Assembly (NCBI GenBank): GCA_023897205.1
Contig: JAHWDD010000001.1
Location: forward strand, 5,208,001-5,272,000
Length of the DNA stretch: 64,000 bases
Source of the DNA: Exophiala sp. HKRS030
Lineage: Eukaryota; Ascomycota; Eurotiomycetes; Chaetothyriales; Herpotrichiellaceae
Direction: 5' to 3'
In this document: piece by piece, positions 11,780-23,166 of the stretch
Position numbering within the stretch: the stretch's first letter is position 1
Layout: each line of letters opens with the position of its first letter
Made by a program: the position numbers and the translations under genes
The notes under the pieces: generated by a model
The model's input: the letters and a program-made list of their open reading frames with translations, nothing else
Told to the model about the DNA's origin: nothing
The model's database searches: none

Positions 11780-13538
11780 ATGATGCACCGATCGAGACAG
11801 GCCTACATAGAGGAGGAGCCTCAGGTAAGTTCAGCCCAGCATACTTCCTGTTTGCGCCTCATTATTCACACATGCCTACAAGGCTCGAATACTGCCGGAT
11901 GCAGATTTTCAAGAGTTGGAATGGAAAACTGACGGATATGGTGTGAGAAACAGGATGTCGCAATGGGTGTAGATCTGGCGAGCATTCGTGAGTGGTCGCC
12001 GTCCACAGTTGTTAAAAAGTCTTTACATTAACACGTGCCTAGCCATTGACCGAAACTATGACATACACTCAGGCGCAGGGGGAGTGGCTCCCGAAAAAGC
12101 CTCCGCCATTCTCTCACAGTTCGATCGAAAGCGAAGACTGGCACAACTCGCAGTCCCCACCGACGACGGGCGGGTACGAGCACGCCTGCGGGAACTGGGT
12201 CACCCGATCACTCTTTTCGGAGAAGGACCGGCAGAGCGAAGAGATCGTCTGAAGGTGATCGTTCTTGATCAAGAGGAGGCCGCCGCGGAAGATGGAACCC
12301 CAATCGACATACAGATGCAAGATACGCCACAGGATGAAGGAGATCAGGAAGAGGAATTTTATACCGAAGGCATACGAGAGCTTCTCGAAGCAAGAAGGGA
12401 TATTGCAAGGTTTTCTCTCCCGAAGGCAAAGGCCAGGATCACGAGGCAGAAAGAGGATTCGTCAATTCCGCTACGGACGCATGTTAAACACCGCAAGGAG
12501 ATCAAGGAGAAGCTACACGGCTTTGAACTCTTTGGCTCACAAATCGCAGGAGAGAGACCCATCAGTATCACACGTTTCTCACCGAATGGCGAGATGGTTG
12601 CAGCCGGAAATTGGGGTGGAGGTATCAAATTGCTCGATGTGCCCAATCTTGAGGAGAAGGCCACTCTGAGAGGTCATACAGGAATTGTGGGAGGTCTGGC
12701 TTGGTATCCTGGTGCGACTCTATCAACATCAACTGTTTCGTCCGAAGCCGTAAATATCGCCAGTGGTGGTGGTGGACAAGGAGGTGCCAGTGATATTCAT
12801 TTGTGGTCTCTAAGCCAAGACACACCCCTCTCGACCCTTCAAGGCCATACCGATCGTGTTTGTCGTGTGGAATTCCATCCGTCAGGGAAATACCTAGCCT
12901 CAGCATCATTCGACACAACATGGCGGTTATGGGATGTTGAAACTACGACGGAATTACTCCTGCAAGAAGGCCATTCGAGACAAGTGTTTACTGTCAGCTT
13001 CAACAGTGATGGTTCGCTTCTGGCGAGTGGAGGCTTTGACAGTATTGGACGAATCTGGGATCTCCGAACAGGCCGCACTATTATGATCCTCGATGGCCAT
13101 GTCCGCGAGATATTCAGTCTCGATTGGGGCATTGATGGTTATCGAGTTCTCTCAGGCTCTGGAGATGGTTGGGTCAAATGTTGGGACATTCGACAGGTGA
13201 AAAGCTCTGGAGGAATTGGTGCTCACAATGGGAACGTGTCTGACCTTCGATGGTTCAAAGGACTTGATGCCGATACATCCTCCGTAGTCCCAACAACGGG
13301 TGTCAGACAAGAACACAACCCTCGCAAGGCCGGCACATTCTTCGTCTCTGGAGGTTTCGACAAAAACGTCAATATCTACTCCGCTGATGACTGGTCACTG
13401 GCGAAGCAACTAAGTGGACATTCAGCAAATGTACTCAGCGTCGATGTCACAAACGATGCCAAATGGATCGCCAGCAGTGGCCATGACCGAACTGTAAAGC
13501 TTTGGGGTCGCAATGACATGCAAGGACTTTATGACTGA
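11780..13538 (+). CDS. PRP4: U4/U6 snRNP WD40 protein Prp4
   Basis: Predicted 524-aa spliceosome component that binds Prp3 in the U4/U6 snRNP. Exons 11780-11824, 11954-11987 (34 nt), 12043-13538; phases consistent. The N-terminus MMHRSRQAYIEEEPQ joins DVAMGVDLASI through the 129-bp first intron, whose CTGAC branch site lies just before acceptor 11953; other acceptors meet a stop. The SFM/PRP4-like segment LAVPTDDGRVRARLRELG-HPITLFGEGPAERR is diagnostic. It is followed by about seven WD40 repeats, for example SASFDTTWRLWD, SGGFDSIGRIWD, SGSGDGWVKCWD and SGHDRTVKLWG. Either of two adjacent ATGs (11780, 11783) could start it. Confidence 0.92.
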
Positions 13539-15474
13539 GATTGGAGCTGCAACCGTGAAGCGTTTCATCAACCTTGATATTGGCATCTCCAAGACATACA
13601 TCACAAGCACGCACCGACTTGTATTCGTTGCATTTCTGTGCGCCCAAATACTAACCTTCAGCGGCCCTGATATGGAGGTTGCACCGCTCCAATTCGTCAC
13701 AATTTGCTCGGGGGAACATTTAAGTTGCTCTAAGCATACCGCAAAGTGTTACGCTTGGCAAGATCGACAACGGCATCTGTTCTGATGAATGGGAGACGGC
13801 TGTCAAGAACGCTCCAACAAGGACCAGCCCGAGCATTGTCCGAGAAACATGCGACTTTTTCGTGTCTGCTTGCCACAGAATCATGCCACATTTTCTGCCA
13901 TCTGTGCATCCCGCAGACTAATCAGACATTTAACAGAGATGTGTGTGAAGAAACGAGTACTCTTTACTTGTGGCCATACCCAAGAAGAAATGGTTAAAAG
14001 CTGCGGACACTCTGATTGCACGGTCATTTTTCGACTAGAACGTGCTGGATTAGTATGTCAAAACTGCGGAGGAGGCAGTTGAAAGGGAGTGCCGGGCGCG
14101 AATTGTAAAAAGTCCGCATCGTTTTCTGCCACAAACATGAACAATACTGCGGCTTCACAGAGCTCTACGAAACATGCGACAACTGTATGGTTTTATGATG
14201 GCTGGAAATGAGCCCTTGCGACACAGAGTCCATCACAGCTCAATGCTGACGGCGCAAATGGCATTGGTCTCTTGCGGAGGAATCGACTCAACATCACATG
14301 TGCAAACTTTGACCTCTCTCGACATTCTCGTGTACCGTCCTCATCATACTACCTTGTCTGATCGCTAGACGAAGAATTGTGAAACAGACCAAGTCTTCTT
14401 ACGGCAGTCCACGCACATTCTACCTTTCCCACCGATTCCCCCACCGGAGAGATTTCTACAGACTCCTTGGTTGAAGCGAGTGAAGTCGACCAAAACACAT
14501 GTATCAAAAGAGATCTTCGCATACTCTCCTGTTGTTAGAGGGCTTTCTTTGAAAGAGGAATTGCATGGCGATCTGAAGTATGATTTTATGTCAGGAGGCA
14601 GAATACGTTAGCACTTGCGATGAGGAACACCTTGGTCTGTGGACTATACGAAACGAAGCTATGGTCGGATGGTGACGAACGGCACGAGTGAAGGGGAAGC
14701 CTCTTATGTATGAAAAAGTACATACGCACTCCGGGTATGTACAGGAGTCTAGAGTATCCGCCATGCAATACAAGAAGGTTTGAGGTGCCAGATCATTTAC
14801 AACTGGTTGACTTTTGTTTTATGTCGACCGCTTCTATCATATTTATTAGGTAGGAGCGCCCTAGTCACTGTCTTCTATGACCATGAACGTGTAACCAGGT
14901 TTTCGCATTCACACATTCACCAGAAAACTTCGAGAGAAAAAAAAAGCCCTGAAACAAAAAGTTATTTGGAGGGTTTCGAAGCCCTGACCGTCTGCAACGG
15001 TCAGCGCTCCTAATACTCATCCCGACTATGACCATGCACAAATCTCAACTCCATTAGAGGAACGTATTACTCCGTAATACCTGTAAGACGGTACAGTGGT
15101 CATGGAAAGCAGCCGACTCCCAAGTTTAATCCCACTAAGCTGGTTTCCAAGGATAAGCCCAACCTCCAAACCACTTGTAACAAAGTCACATTGCGACGTG
15201 GTGAGTCTTTACTAGTTGGGCCATCAAGGCGATCAATGTTGAAGGAAAGTTCACTGGAATAAACATATCAAGGGCACAAATTATCAAGTGAATCCATATA
15301 TTGCTCAAGTGAATTCTGCCATGACTATATCGGGACAACCTAGACCAGGTCCTTTCTGTGGGATACTAAACTTCTCAAGGTGTACTATCAAAATCAATTC
15401 AGGTTCTGTTTTCCTGGCTAATGTGCAAACGACTACCACTGGGCCTAAAGGTTTTCATCTCCACCTCATGTCCA
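13539..15474. other. Gene-poor stretch, 1.9 kb
   Basis: Between the converging ends of PRP4 and the Fcy2-type permease. Contents seen: a possible small Cys-rich ORF at 13939-14082 (entered separately), a tRNA-like remnant on the minus strand near 14965-15030, and one copy of the dispersed 9-mer TACTCCGTA at 15068-15076. Otherwise nothing coherent. Confidence 0.5.
13939..14082 (+). CDS. Possible small Cys-rich protein or gene remnant
   Basis: A 47-aa frame from an ATG: MCVKKRVLFTCGH, KSCGHSDCTV, then CQNC and a stop at 14080-14082. The CGH...CGH..C...C..C spacing looks like a zinc-binding miniprotein. A second Cys/His-rich piece, FCHKHEQYC and YETCDNC, follows at about 14119-14188 in another frame without a good intron between them (GTATGT at 14053 gives the wrong phase). 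It may be a short gene with an unrecognised intron or a frameshifted remnant. No function is claimed. Confidence 0.3.
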   Translation: MCVKKRVLFTCGHTQEEMVKSCGHSDCTVIFRLERAGLVCQNCGGGS

Positions 15475-17192
15475 CTACAGACGACCTCTCATCTTGATCT
15501 CAAAGGTCCGGATAGGAATATACGCCAACAAAGCAATGACGACGGCGAACTCGAAACCCAAATCACCGGCCTTTTTGGCGATGGGCCCCGTGTACCAAGT
15601 CTGGTCCATCGAAGGGATGATGAAGGCCCACGCGATGACGACGGCGGAGATGGCACTGAGGCCCGAGGGTAAGGCGCGGCCGTCGTTCCAGATGGCCGGG
15701 TCGAAGCTGGCCGGGTCGGCGTGGCGGAAGTAGAACCACTCGGTCAGGAAACAGGTGACGGAGGCTCCGGCGTAGTACCCGATGACACTCAAAAAGGAGA
15801 CGATGGAGGTGACGAAGGACTTGGAGGCCGGGATGGCGACGCCGATGATGGCGGCCGTGGCGACGACGGCGAGTAAGGCGCGGGGCACCTTGCGCAGGAT
15901 GGGAGCGAGGGCCGTCAGGTTGAACGAGACGGTGTAGACGTCCCGGGCGCACGTGGCCAGGACCGACGTCCCCAAGAGCACGAGGATGAACTGGCCGAAC
16001 CCTCCCAGGCGGCCGATCAGGATGGTCCCGATGACCCCTCCGATACCGTGGCTCGCGTACGCCGCGGACCAGGCGGGCACCGACGACACGGCTCCGCCGA
16101 TGGCCGCGCCCAGCACCATGAGCAGCGAAAAGGGAGTCGCGATCCCAAAGAGGCAGTAAGCGGCGATGCGCAGCCTGGGGGTCTTCGGGGGCATGTAGCA
16201 AGCGTAGTCTCCCGCGACGTTGGCCCACGTCACCATGTTGCCCGCCGCAAAAGCCACGATGCCCATGTACTCTTGCGCCTTGTGGGTGCGAGACGGAGCC
16301 TGCTGAGAGAGCTGGTCGCCCGCGGCGCCGACGAGGACGACGATGGCGAACAAGCTAGGGATCCAGGCCCAGCGCGTGAAAAAGTGAAGCACCCTGTAGC
16401 CCATGAATCCGATGGCCATGCTGATGACCATGATGATAGAGATGGCCCCCTCGATCGACAGTGTGCCCGGCCGCACGGCCGCGAGACATTGACCGCCGTT
16501 GATGCTGCCAGTCACGGCGAACCCGCCCACCGTCAACGTAACGATGAGGGTGGTGAGCATGTTGCAATATTTGCTAAGTAGCTGTCAGATCATGTTCTCG
16601 ACCGGGTTCCACCAATACTGTAAGTAGGACAGAGAGTAGGAGCGGTGACGTCGAGCTTACCCAAAGCAATACCGTGACTGAATCATTTGTCTCATCCCCG
16701 TTCGAGGTGCGATGGTCATCACGTACGCGGCAGGGAGGCCGAAGAGGAATTGAAGAAAGACAATCATGCACGCGGCCGCCTTGAGGTTTAGCCCAAACCC
16801 AAGAGTGACTGCGGAGCCGATACCGATACTGCAAGACGCCAGACGGCAGGGTCTGTTAGTTTCTTGCTTTTGTCCGGTATATGGTGCTGCAAGAGGTTTG
16901 ATAAAGGGGGTTCCACTCACGGTAACAAGCTGGTCATCGAGGTTGCAAAGATGGTGAGGACGTTGATGTATCGCGTGTCGGTACGTTTCTCGACGGGCAC
17001 TGGTTCAGCCCCTCGCATTTCGAGACCGGCGAAGGACAGTCTCTCCCAAATGGAGGCGCCGATCTTGGGTGGTTCAAAGTCATCCCGGATGATCTCCTTG
17101 GTGGCCTCTATGGTTCCTTCTTGGGACGACCCGGTCTCGAGGTCACGAGCGATGGGGTCTTTGCTCTCTTTTTGAATGCTAAAGTCTTCCAT
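15475..17192 (-). CDS. Purine-cytosine permease, Fcy2-type NCS1
   Basis: Predicted 512-aa plasma-membrane symporter of the Fcy2/CodB branch of NCS1, which takes up cytosine and purines. Exons 17192-16921, 16828-16661, 16573-15475; phases consistent. Family features: a hydrophilic N-terminus, WERLSFAGLEMRGAEPVPVEKR, GFGLNLKAAACM, PRTGMRQMIQSRYCFG, INGGQCLAAV, WANVAGDYACYMPP and FLTEWFYFRH. The third exon is GC-rich with long reverse-strand open frames, which are shadows. The start at 17192 is the first ATG in frame; more upstream codons are non-ATG. It is a different branch from the other two NCS1 genes in the window and next to an isochorismatase-fold enzyme. Confidence 0.9.
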
Positions 17193-18105
17193 TGCAGGAA
17201 CGGCAGCGGCAGCTACCAAACTCGTTGTCTGGAGGGTGTGGAGTCTTTCTTGCCTTGTCCCGAAAGAGATTGCCAAAGTACGGCGAGATGGTGGGAGATG
17301 GTAATGAGAAAGGAGGGTAAGGAGGAGTCAGTTCAGTTTTGTGTGTGCTCTCATATCAACCAATGCTTCAAAAACTGGCAAGAAAGGGGAGGCGTATTAT
17401 GTATATCTTGATATCGTCTCGACAGTCATACTCAATACCTAGGCACTGGGCATGTGCTCGCTGTTCTAGACACAAAGTTGTCGTCTCCTGGGCTTGGTGG
17501 TGGTAGGATAAGTTGCCGCAAGAAGGCTGGCTGGCATAAGCTAGCCAATGCCAGACTGTGGTGTCGACAGAGATAAAGATTTACTTTCGTCGCTAGGGTC
17601 AGTGGTTGTAGGTGCAATGTGCGCCCGTCTCCGGGGCCATAGCTTCAGGTCTAACATTGCACTATGGGGGAGTACGGTTGAGGAACAGTGAGAAAGGCGC
17701 GATCGAAGGAGCGGCTGGCAGGCAGGCAAGGTCTCGAAGGATAGCAATAACACTACCGTCCCTTGGAAGACGGCACAAGCTGGGGTTTTTCGAGTAACGT
17801 AGTGGATCGGTTGCCGCTTCTGTTGGGCTGTGATGGGGATCCACTGATAAGACACTTTGGCCGGGGACAAGGCTGTGCGACTTGATTGTGTGAGTACTAC
17901 GCAAGGCTGAACAAAATAGCCAACGACACCCAGATGCATTGAGTGTTCGTATGGCTTGGATGCGTCAAGAGCGAGTCTGTAGAGTTTAGGCAATATTTTC
18001 ATGTTCATGCTATGCTGTCTTGACCTTCCGAGGAAATTCAGAGTGCAAAGATGAGGTAATACTAGTTATGTCGCCACTGGTCGGAGCACTGACGACTATA
18101 CACGT
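17193..18105. promoter_or_regulatory. Upstream region of the Fcy2-type permease, with GATA sites
   Basis: 913 bp that also holds the 3' flank of the isochorismatase-like gene. WGATAR matches AGATAA (17571-17576) and TGATAA (17845-17850) fit nitrogen control. It also carries the 14-mer AAGGAGCGGCTGGC (17706-17719), repeated at 32530-32543. A 155-codon minus-strand frame (18008-17541) shows no family resemblance. Confidence 0.4.
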
Positions 18106-18853
18106 CTACCAACCAGTCGACAATCTCTTCACTGCTTCTGCTTCATCCACAACATCACCCATGTAAGACTGGATGTCAAGCAGATTATGCTGTTGAATTA
18201 GAGGAGATCGATCTCCGCAAGCAGACCCCACCACCTAATTAGATGGTTCAGTTAGTAAAGATCATAACTAGACTATTCCTCCCCGTATGGCTCACATCAG
18301 GGAGACTCACCATCGGTCGAAAACCATAGCACATGGCATCCATGGCCGAAGCGCGAACACATCCACTGGTACTGACACCACCGATGACCAAAGTGTCCAC
18401 GTTGAGAAGCTGAAGTTCTGTGGCGAGTGTGGTTCCAAAGAAGGCCGACGGGTTTCGCTTGAGTATCACCGTGTCTTCCGGCCCTGGTTCCAGTCCTGGG
18501 AGCAAAGCGTCTAGCCCCCGCGTGTCGCCATCCTGCCATGCCAGAATCGTCTTTGTCTTTTTGGCTTGGACCCCTCCGTCCCTCATCTCTGGATGGTTGT
18601 AACGCACTTGAGCCCAGACGACAGGGACCCTTCCTTTGCGAGCGGCGGCGACCAGCCGCCTCATCGAATCTGGACTGGCAGCTCCCTCGGCGTTATGTGA
18701 GAGATCCAACGGTGATCCTTGTTTCCAATACGCCACGCAAACATCGATCAAGAGGAGAGCCGGTCGAGACCCCCAGCCCAGCGGTTTGCCGTAGCCAAGA
18801 GGTGTTGCGACCGACAGTGGTACTCGGTCGACTAAACACTCGGCCACGACCAT
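18106..18853 (-). CDS. Isochorismatase-fold amidohydrolase (N-carbamoylsarcosine amidase-like)
   Basis: Predicted 223-aa cysteine hydrolase. Exons 18853-18311 and 18234-18106 (intron GTGAGT...TTAG, 76 bp). The catalytic triad expected of the family is complete: Asp37 in ALLLIDV, Lys132 in VILKRNPSAF and Cys165 in GGVSTSGCVRASA. The second exon supplies VVGSACGDRS and the last helix. The KxxPSAFFGT pattern is typical of N-carbamoylsarcosine amidase-like members that cleave an N-carbamoyl group to ammonia and CO2. The start is the ATG before VVAECLVDRVP; longer upstream frame lacks homologous sequence. It is divergent from an MFS exporter 345 bp away and close to the Fcy2-type permease. Confidence 0.88.
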
Positions 18854-19198
18854 TTCTTTGGGAGTTTTGGTTCTTGTCTCCAAAGTGTTCGCTAGATGAT
18901 TATGATTCAATTGGTGCTGTATATCGTGGCATAGGTCAAGTTGTATTCGGGGGCATTTGAAGTGGAGCCCTACTCTGCCGCGACCGGCCGGCAATTGATG
19001 TACTCACTACTGTCATGCAAGGGCAACGGACTTGTGTCAGCAATCATGGTTGGCCCCCGACTTTCGGAGGAGAGCCCTGTAACTGTCTTATTTCACAACT
19101 AGTATCTCCCAGAGCTATGCTCTGGCTTCTTGATATGACTTGAGATTTCGGTGCACGTGAGCCTTATCCAAAAGAAGCCTTTCCAGATCGTTTCCGTC
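18854..19198. promoter_or_regulatory. Divergent promoter, amidohydrolase / MFS transporter
   Basis: 345 bp between opposite start codons, so the two genes may be co-regulated. No clear binding site was recognised. Confidence 0.45.
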
Positions 19199-21020
19199 AT
19201 GTCGAAGAAGGAGCACGAAATCCATGACCAGACTAATCTCTTGACGGGAGGTCGCTTAATTATCACCTTTTGCGCCCTCGCTTCTGCTCTGCTGGTCACA
19301 TATATCGACCAGAACTCGATTGGTGTAGCCTTGCCCACCATCGGTAGAGACCTCAACAGTGCATCGACCATCGTCTGGGCTGGTACTTCTTCACTTATCG
19401 CCAACACGTCTTTTCAGGTTCTTTATGGCCGACTGTCAGACATCCTGGGCCGAAAGGTCATCCTCCTTACCTGTCTGTGCCTCCTTGCACTGGGAGACTT
19501 ATTATGCGGCTTCGCTCAGACTGGACCACAGCTGTATGCCTTTCGGGGTATATCCGGTCTTGCCAATGGAGGAATCATGGCGTTGGTGATGATGGTAGTA
19601 TCTGATGTGACGACTCTGGAGCAGAGGGGCAAGTAAGTATCTACCATCAGTCAAAGGCCAACAATCCTGTTAATCGCCAATACTAAGGCAAATTTAGATA
19701 TCAAGGCATTCTAGGTTCATGTGTTGGACTTGGTAACACCATCGGTCCCTTTGTTGCCGCTGCCTTTACCAAGAATGCTACTTGGCGAGCCACATTTTAC
19801 TTCATTGCTCCACTGGCAGTGTGCATTGCTGTGATGTTGTACTTTGTGCTGCCGCCCCAAAGCATCCCTCCGGAGCCGTTGAACGCAAAGCTACGAAAGA
19901 TCGACTGGGTCGGCATTGTCTTGAGTTCCGCGGGAGCAATGCTTCTTCTCATTCCAATCTCGGGCATCGGCGTTCAATTCGACAGTAAAAGTCCTATGGT
20001 CATATCCATGCTCACTCTGGGATCTTTGTTGATGGTCGCATTCTTCCTGAATGAGTGGAAGCTGGCTCGACTTCCAATGTTCCCATGTACGTATACATGT
20101 ACGAACGTTCCGAGCTATTGCATTGTCATCTGACGTGATCAACAGTGAGACTGTTCAAGAACCCGGCTCTTGGAGCTATGCTCATACAAAATTTCTTGAT
20201 TGGCATTGTCTTTTACAGTCTGCTGTACTATCTTCCAATCTACTATCAGAGTGCGAGACGAATGAGCTTGCTCACCTCGGCAGCCATGATCATTCCCATT
20301 GTCATCCCGCAAGCCATAGCCTCCGCTTTGTCAGGCCAGTATATCTCTCGCAGGAAACGATACGGAGAGGTGCTGTGGACAGGCTACATCTGCTGGGTGA
20401 TTGGAACGGCCTTGCATTGTATTTTCAGCCGTACTCTCTCAGTTGTCGCCATAATCTTCATTCTCATCGTCGAAGGTGTCGGTGTCGGCCTGGTCTTCCA
20501 ACCAAGTAAGTTTCTTTCTTGTCACTAATCCTGAAACACGACTGACGATGAATTACGAACAGCCTTGGTTGCAGCTCAAGCTCATGCTCCAAAACAAGAT
20601 AGAGCAGTAGTAATCAGTGCTCGCAATTATATTCGTGCACTCGGTGGTTCTGGAGGACTGGCCATTGCATCTGCTATTTTCTCTAACTCACTGCTGAGCA
20701 GTCTTCCCACTAGTCTACCAGAGAATATCACACAACAAATTCACGATTCAATCTTTGACATGCCACCGCTTGACAATTTGTCTGTGCAACAGCAGCATCA
20801 AGTAGAAGATGCATACGTCAAGGCGGCTAGGTCTGTCTTCTACCTATGGGCAGGAGCCATGGCTTGCTGTCTGGTTTTGATGGTGTTTATCAAGGATAAA
20901 GGTTTGACGAGGCAAGAAGAAAAAGTATCTCCAGCTGGAGCTGTCAATTCGGATACATCAAAGCAATCACAAGAGCCAGATGTCACCACTACTATACAAG
21001 AGACCAAATCACCCGCCTAG
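19199..21020 (+). CDS. MFS transporter, DHA2/14-TM drug-exporter type
   Basis: Predicted 546-aa plasma-membrane proton antiporter. Exons 19199-19632, 19698-20086, 20146-20505, 20563-21020; phases consistent. Signature pieces: LLVTYIDQNSIGVALPTIG in TM1, YGRLSDILGRK (motif A), RGISGLANGG, GLGNTIGPFVAAAF (motif C region), PLRLFKNPALG, and the last TM LWAGAMACCLVLMVFI, then a charged tail. Length and loop pattern fit the 14-spanner drug:H+ antiporter group. The start at 19199 is the first ATG in frame. It is divergent from the amidohydrolase, so export or uptake of a related metabolite is possible. Confidence 0.9.
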
Positions 21021-21425
21021 TGAAGCTTCCAGATGTATATATCAATTTACTATCCGCATAAAATGAATATACAATATTATAATAGGAGCCTTATTCAGGG
21101 GAGATTTAGTCTCCGGAGCGACACAATCTGGAATCCGCAGTGAAACCTCCCATGCTTTTAGACAGTGTAGGGGTTTGTAAATAGTAAGAATCAAGAAAAT
21201 GCTCGCAAACCTTTTTCCATATTGGAGTCGTCCCATGCTGACAGGGCGATAATGGTGGAGCCGGGTGGATATTCGACAACCGAGAACAAAAACATCCCGA
21301 ATGTGTCAAAACCCCCTTCGCCTCTTCGCCTAGGCGGAAGAGACCACCAACAATTTATTTTGAATGGTGTGCTGCCCAAACAATCCCAAATTTTCTTGCC
21401 ATCTCTAGTTCAAGATAAAAAGACC
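21021..21425. other. Intergenic, 405 bp
   Basis: AT-rich just after the MFS stop (21030-21090). The frame of the next gene stays open through much of this stretch but the homologous part begins at 21426. No other feature seen. Confidence 0.5.
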
Positions 21426-22689
21426 ATGTCGGAAGCACGGTCACGAGTGGCTCATCAACCATTACACCCGTCTATCCGCGACAAACTTGATCCTGAATAC
21501 GTGTCCCTTCACGACGAGGTGTTACAGTACGTCAAGCCGAGTGAGTCACAAGGCTGGACGCCGGAGTCCAGAAAATTTGTCTCACCGCTTGGAGCTGGAG
21601 CTCAGAAGGACGTCGAGGTAGGAAGTATCACCAACCACGAGATCGAGAATGGTATTCAGGCTAGAATTTTCACCCCCGAGGGAGAATCTGTCTCGTCTGA
21701 AGGCTGGCCTTGTCTGGTCTGGCTACACGGTGGTGGATGGGTGAATGGAGGTTTGAACAGTGAGAATGGTTTCTTGAGACACTTTTGCAAATGTAAGTAC
21801 AAGTTCCGTTTGTCTGCCGGGTTTGTGATACAGCACGGCTCCAAGGCTCGATCAATAAAGGCAAGGTCAAACTTACACCTGTGCCGACATAGATCTCAAA
21901 TGTGTCGTGTGTACCATCAATTACCGACACGCACCTGAACATCTGTATCCCACCGCCGTCGAGGACAGTTTGACGGGATTGAAATGGCTCGTGAAGTCAG
22001 AAAATTCAAAGGCAATGTCGATAGATACGAACAAGTTGATATTTGGTGGATTATCAGCGTGAGTATTTCTGTTTGTCTACTTGTTCACCCCGTCTACCTG
22101 CCTCCTGTGCCAGGACAGATCCAACAATGGGTCGATGGGTCTTTTACTGACCGAGAACAGTGGTGGTAATTTGATGGCAATCCTATCACTCAAAGCGAGT
22201 CAACTCGAAACGCCGATCCGTCCGATATTTCAATGTTTCATTTGTCCCGTCATCGACACCACGGCGACAATAGAGACGACGTGGGCTACATCAAGACACT
22301 CACCATGGCTCACACCACAACGCATGACTTGGTACCGAGAACGGTACTTTGGGACCAAAGACACAGACAGGACAAAGGAATGGACTGCATCCCCATGCTT
22401 CGCGCCAGAAGAGTTACTACGACTCTATCCCAAAACATTTGTCGCCGTGGCCGAGTGTGATCTACTGGCTCCCGAGGGGCTCGGGTTCGCCGAGCACTTA
22501 CAGCAGTTGGGGGTCTCTACAGAGGTGAAAATCTACAAAGGCGCCACGCATTCCATCCTGATACTTGCCGGTATTCACCAGATCGGTAAACAGCTCGTGC
22601 ACGATGTCTGTGAGCGTGTGGCGGCCGAGTTGGGGATTTCTTACGATCGTGAACTTGCAAAGATTGAGAAACAGGGAAATTCGACGTAG
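21426..22689 (+). CDS. Alpha/beta hydrolase-3 family esterase/lipase (HSL-like)
   Basis: Predicted 353-aa hydrolase. Exons 21426-21792, 21893-22058, 22161-22689; phases consistent. The oxyanion-hole motif HGGG is at residues 101-104 (LVWLHGGGWVNGG). The nucleophile Ser177 sits in GGLSAGGN, split by intron 2, whose TACTGAC branch site lies before acceptor 22160. Acid Asp is in VAECDLLAPEG and His in GATHSIL. YRHAPEHLYPTAVED is typical of the hormone-sensitive-lipase group. No signal peptide is seen with the chosen start MSEARSRV. Fungal members act on small esters or lactones; the substrate here is unknown. Confidence 0.88.
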
Positions 22690-23166
22690 GAATCTCGACA
22701 CGAGTGATTTCCATTTTCATCTTTGCACCTGAGGCGTTGCTGCTTCAGCCTGAGCCGTCGGGACCAAGCCCTATACGTGACTGAGAATAATGTCATTCAG
22801 TCTGAGCAACGGTTAAAGCAGGCCTCCATCTGAGCCAGGGGCCTTGTTTCCGGCACCCGCCTATAATTGCTCCTTTGCTCTTCTAATAGTTCAGCGAAGA
22901 CTGCCTAAAAATTGGGCACTTTTGAGTTCGTTTGAAGAAGGGACCGACTATGCTTGGGCTATAAGTACTTTAGGGCCAACTTCGTAGTCAAGGCTGTTCT
23001 GCCCAGATAAGCTTCCGTCCCAGGGACATCCTTATGTGTTAAGTCGGGCTGAGACGTCACGGTCACGGTCCAATCTGCATGAACACCATCAAAACGGCAG
23101 AGTAACTGGGAACCAAAGCATTAGCACGTTTGCTGAAATGATTTTGGAATAGAGCTGCAAATCAAC
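22690..23166. other. Intergenic, 477 bp, convergent
   Basis: Between the 3' ends of the hydrolase and the DUF6594 gene. No gene-like signal. Confidence 0.5.

Noticed and set aside
15563..16228. Long Arg/His-rich open frame on the minus strand inside the Fcy2-type permease
   Set aside because: GC-rich third codon positions of the real gene keep alternative frames open; composition is biased and the permease frame is certain.
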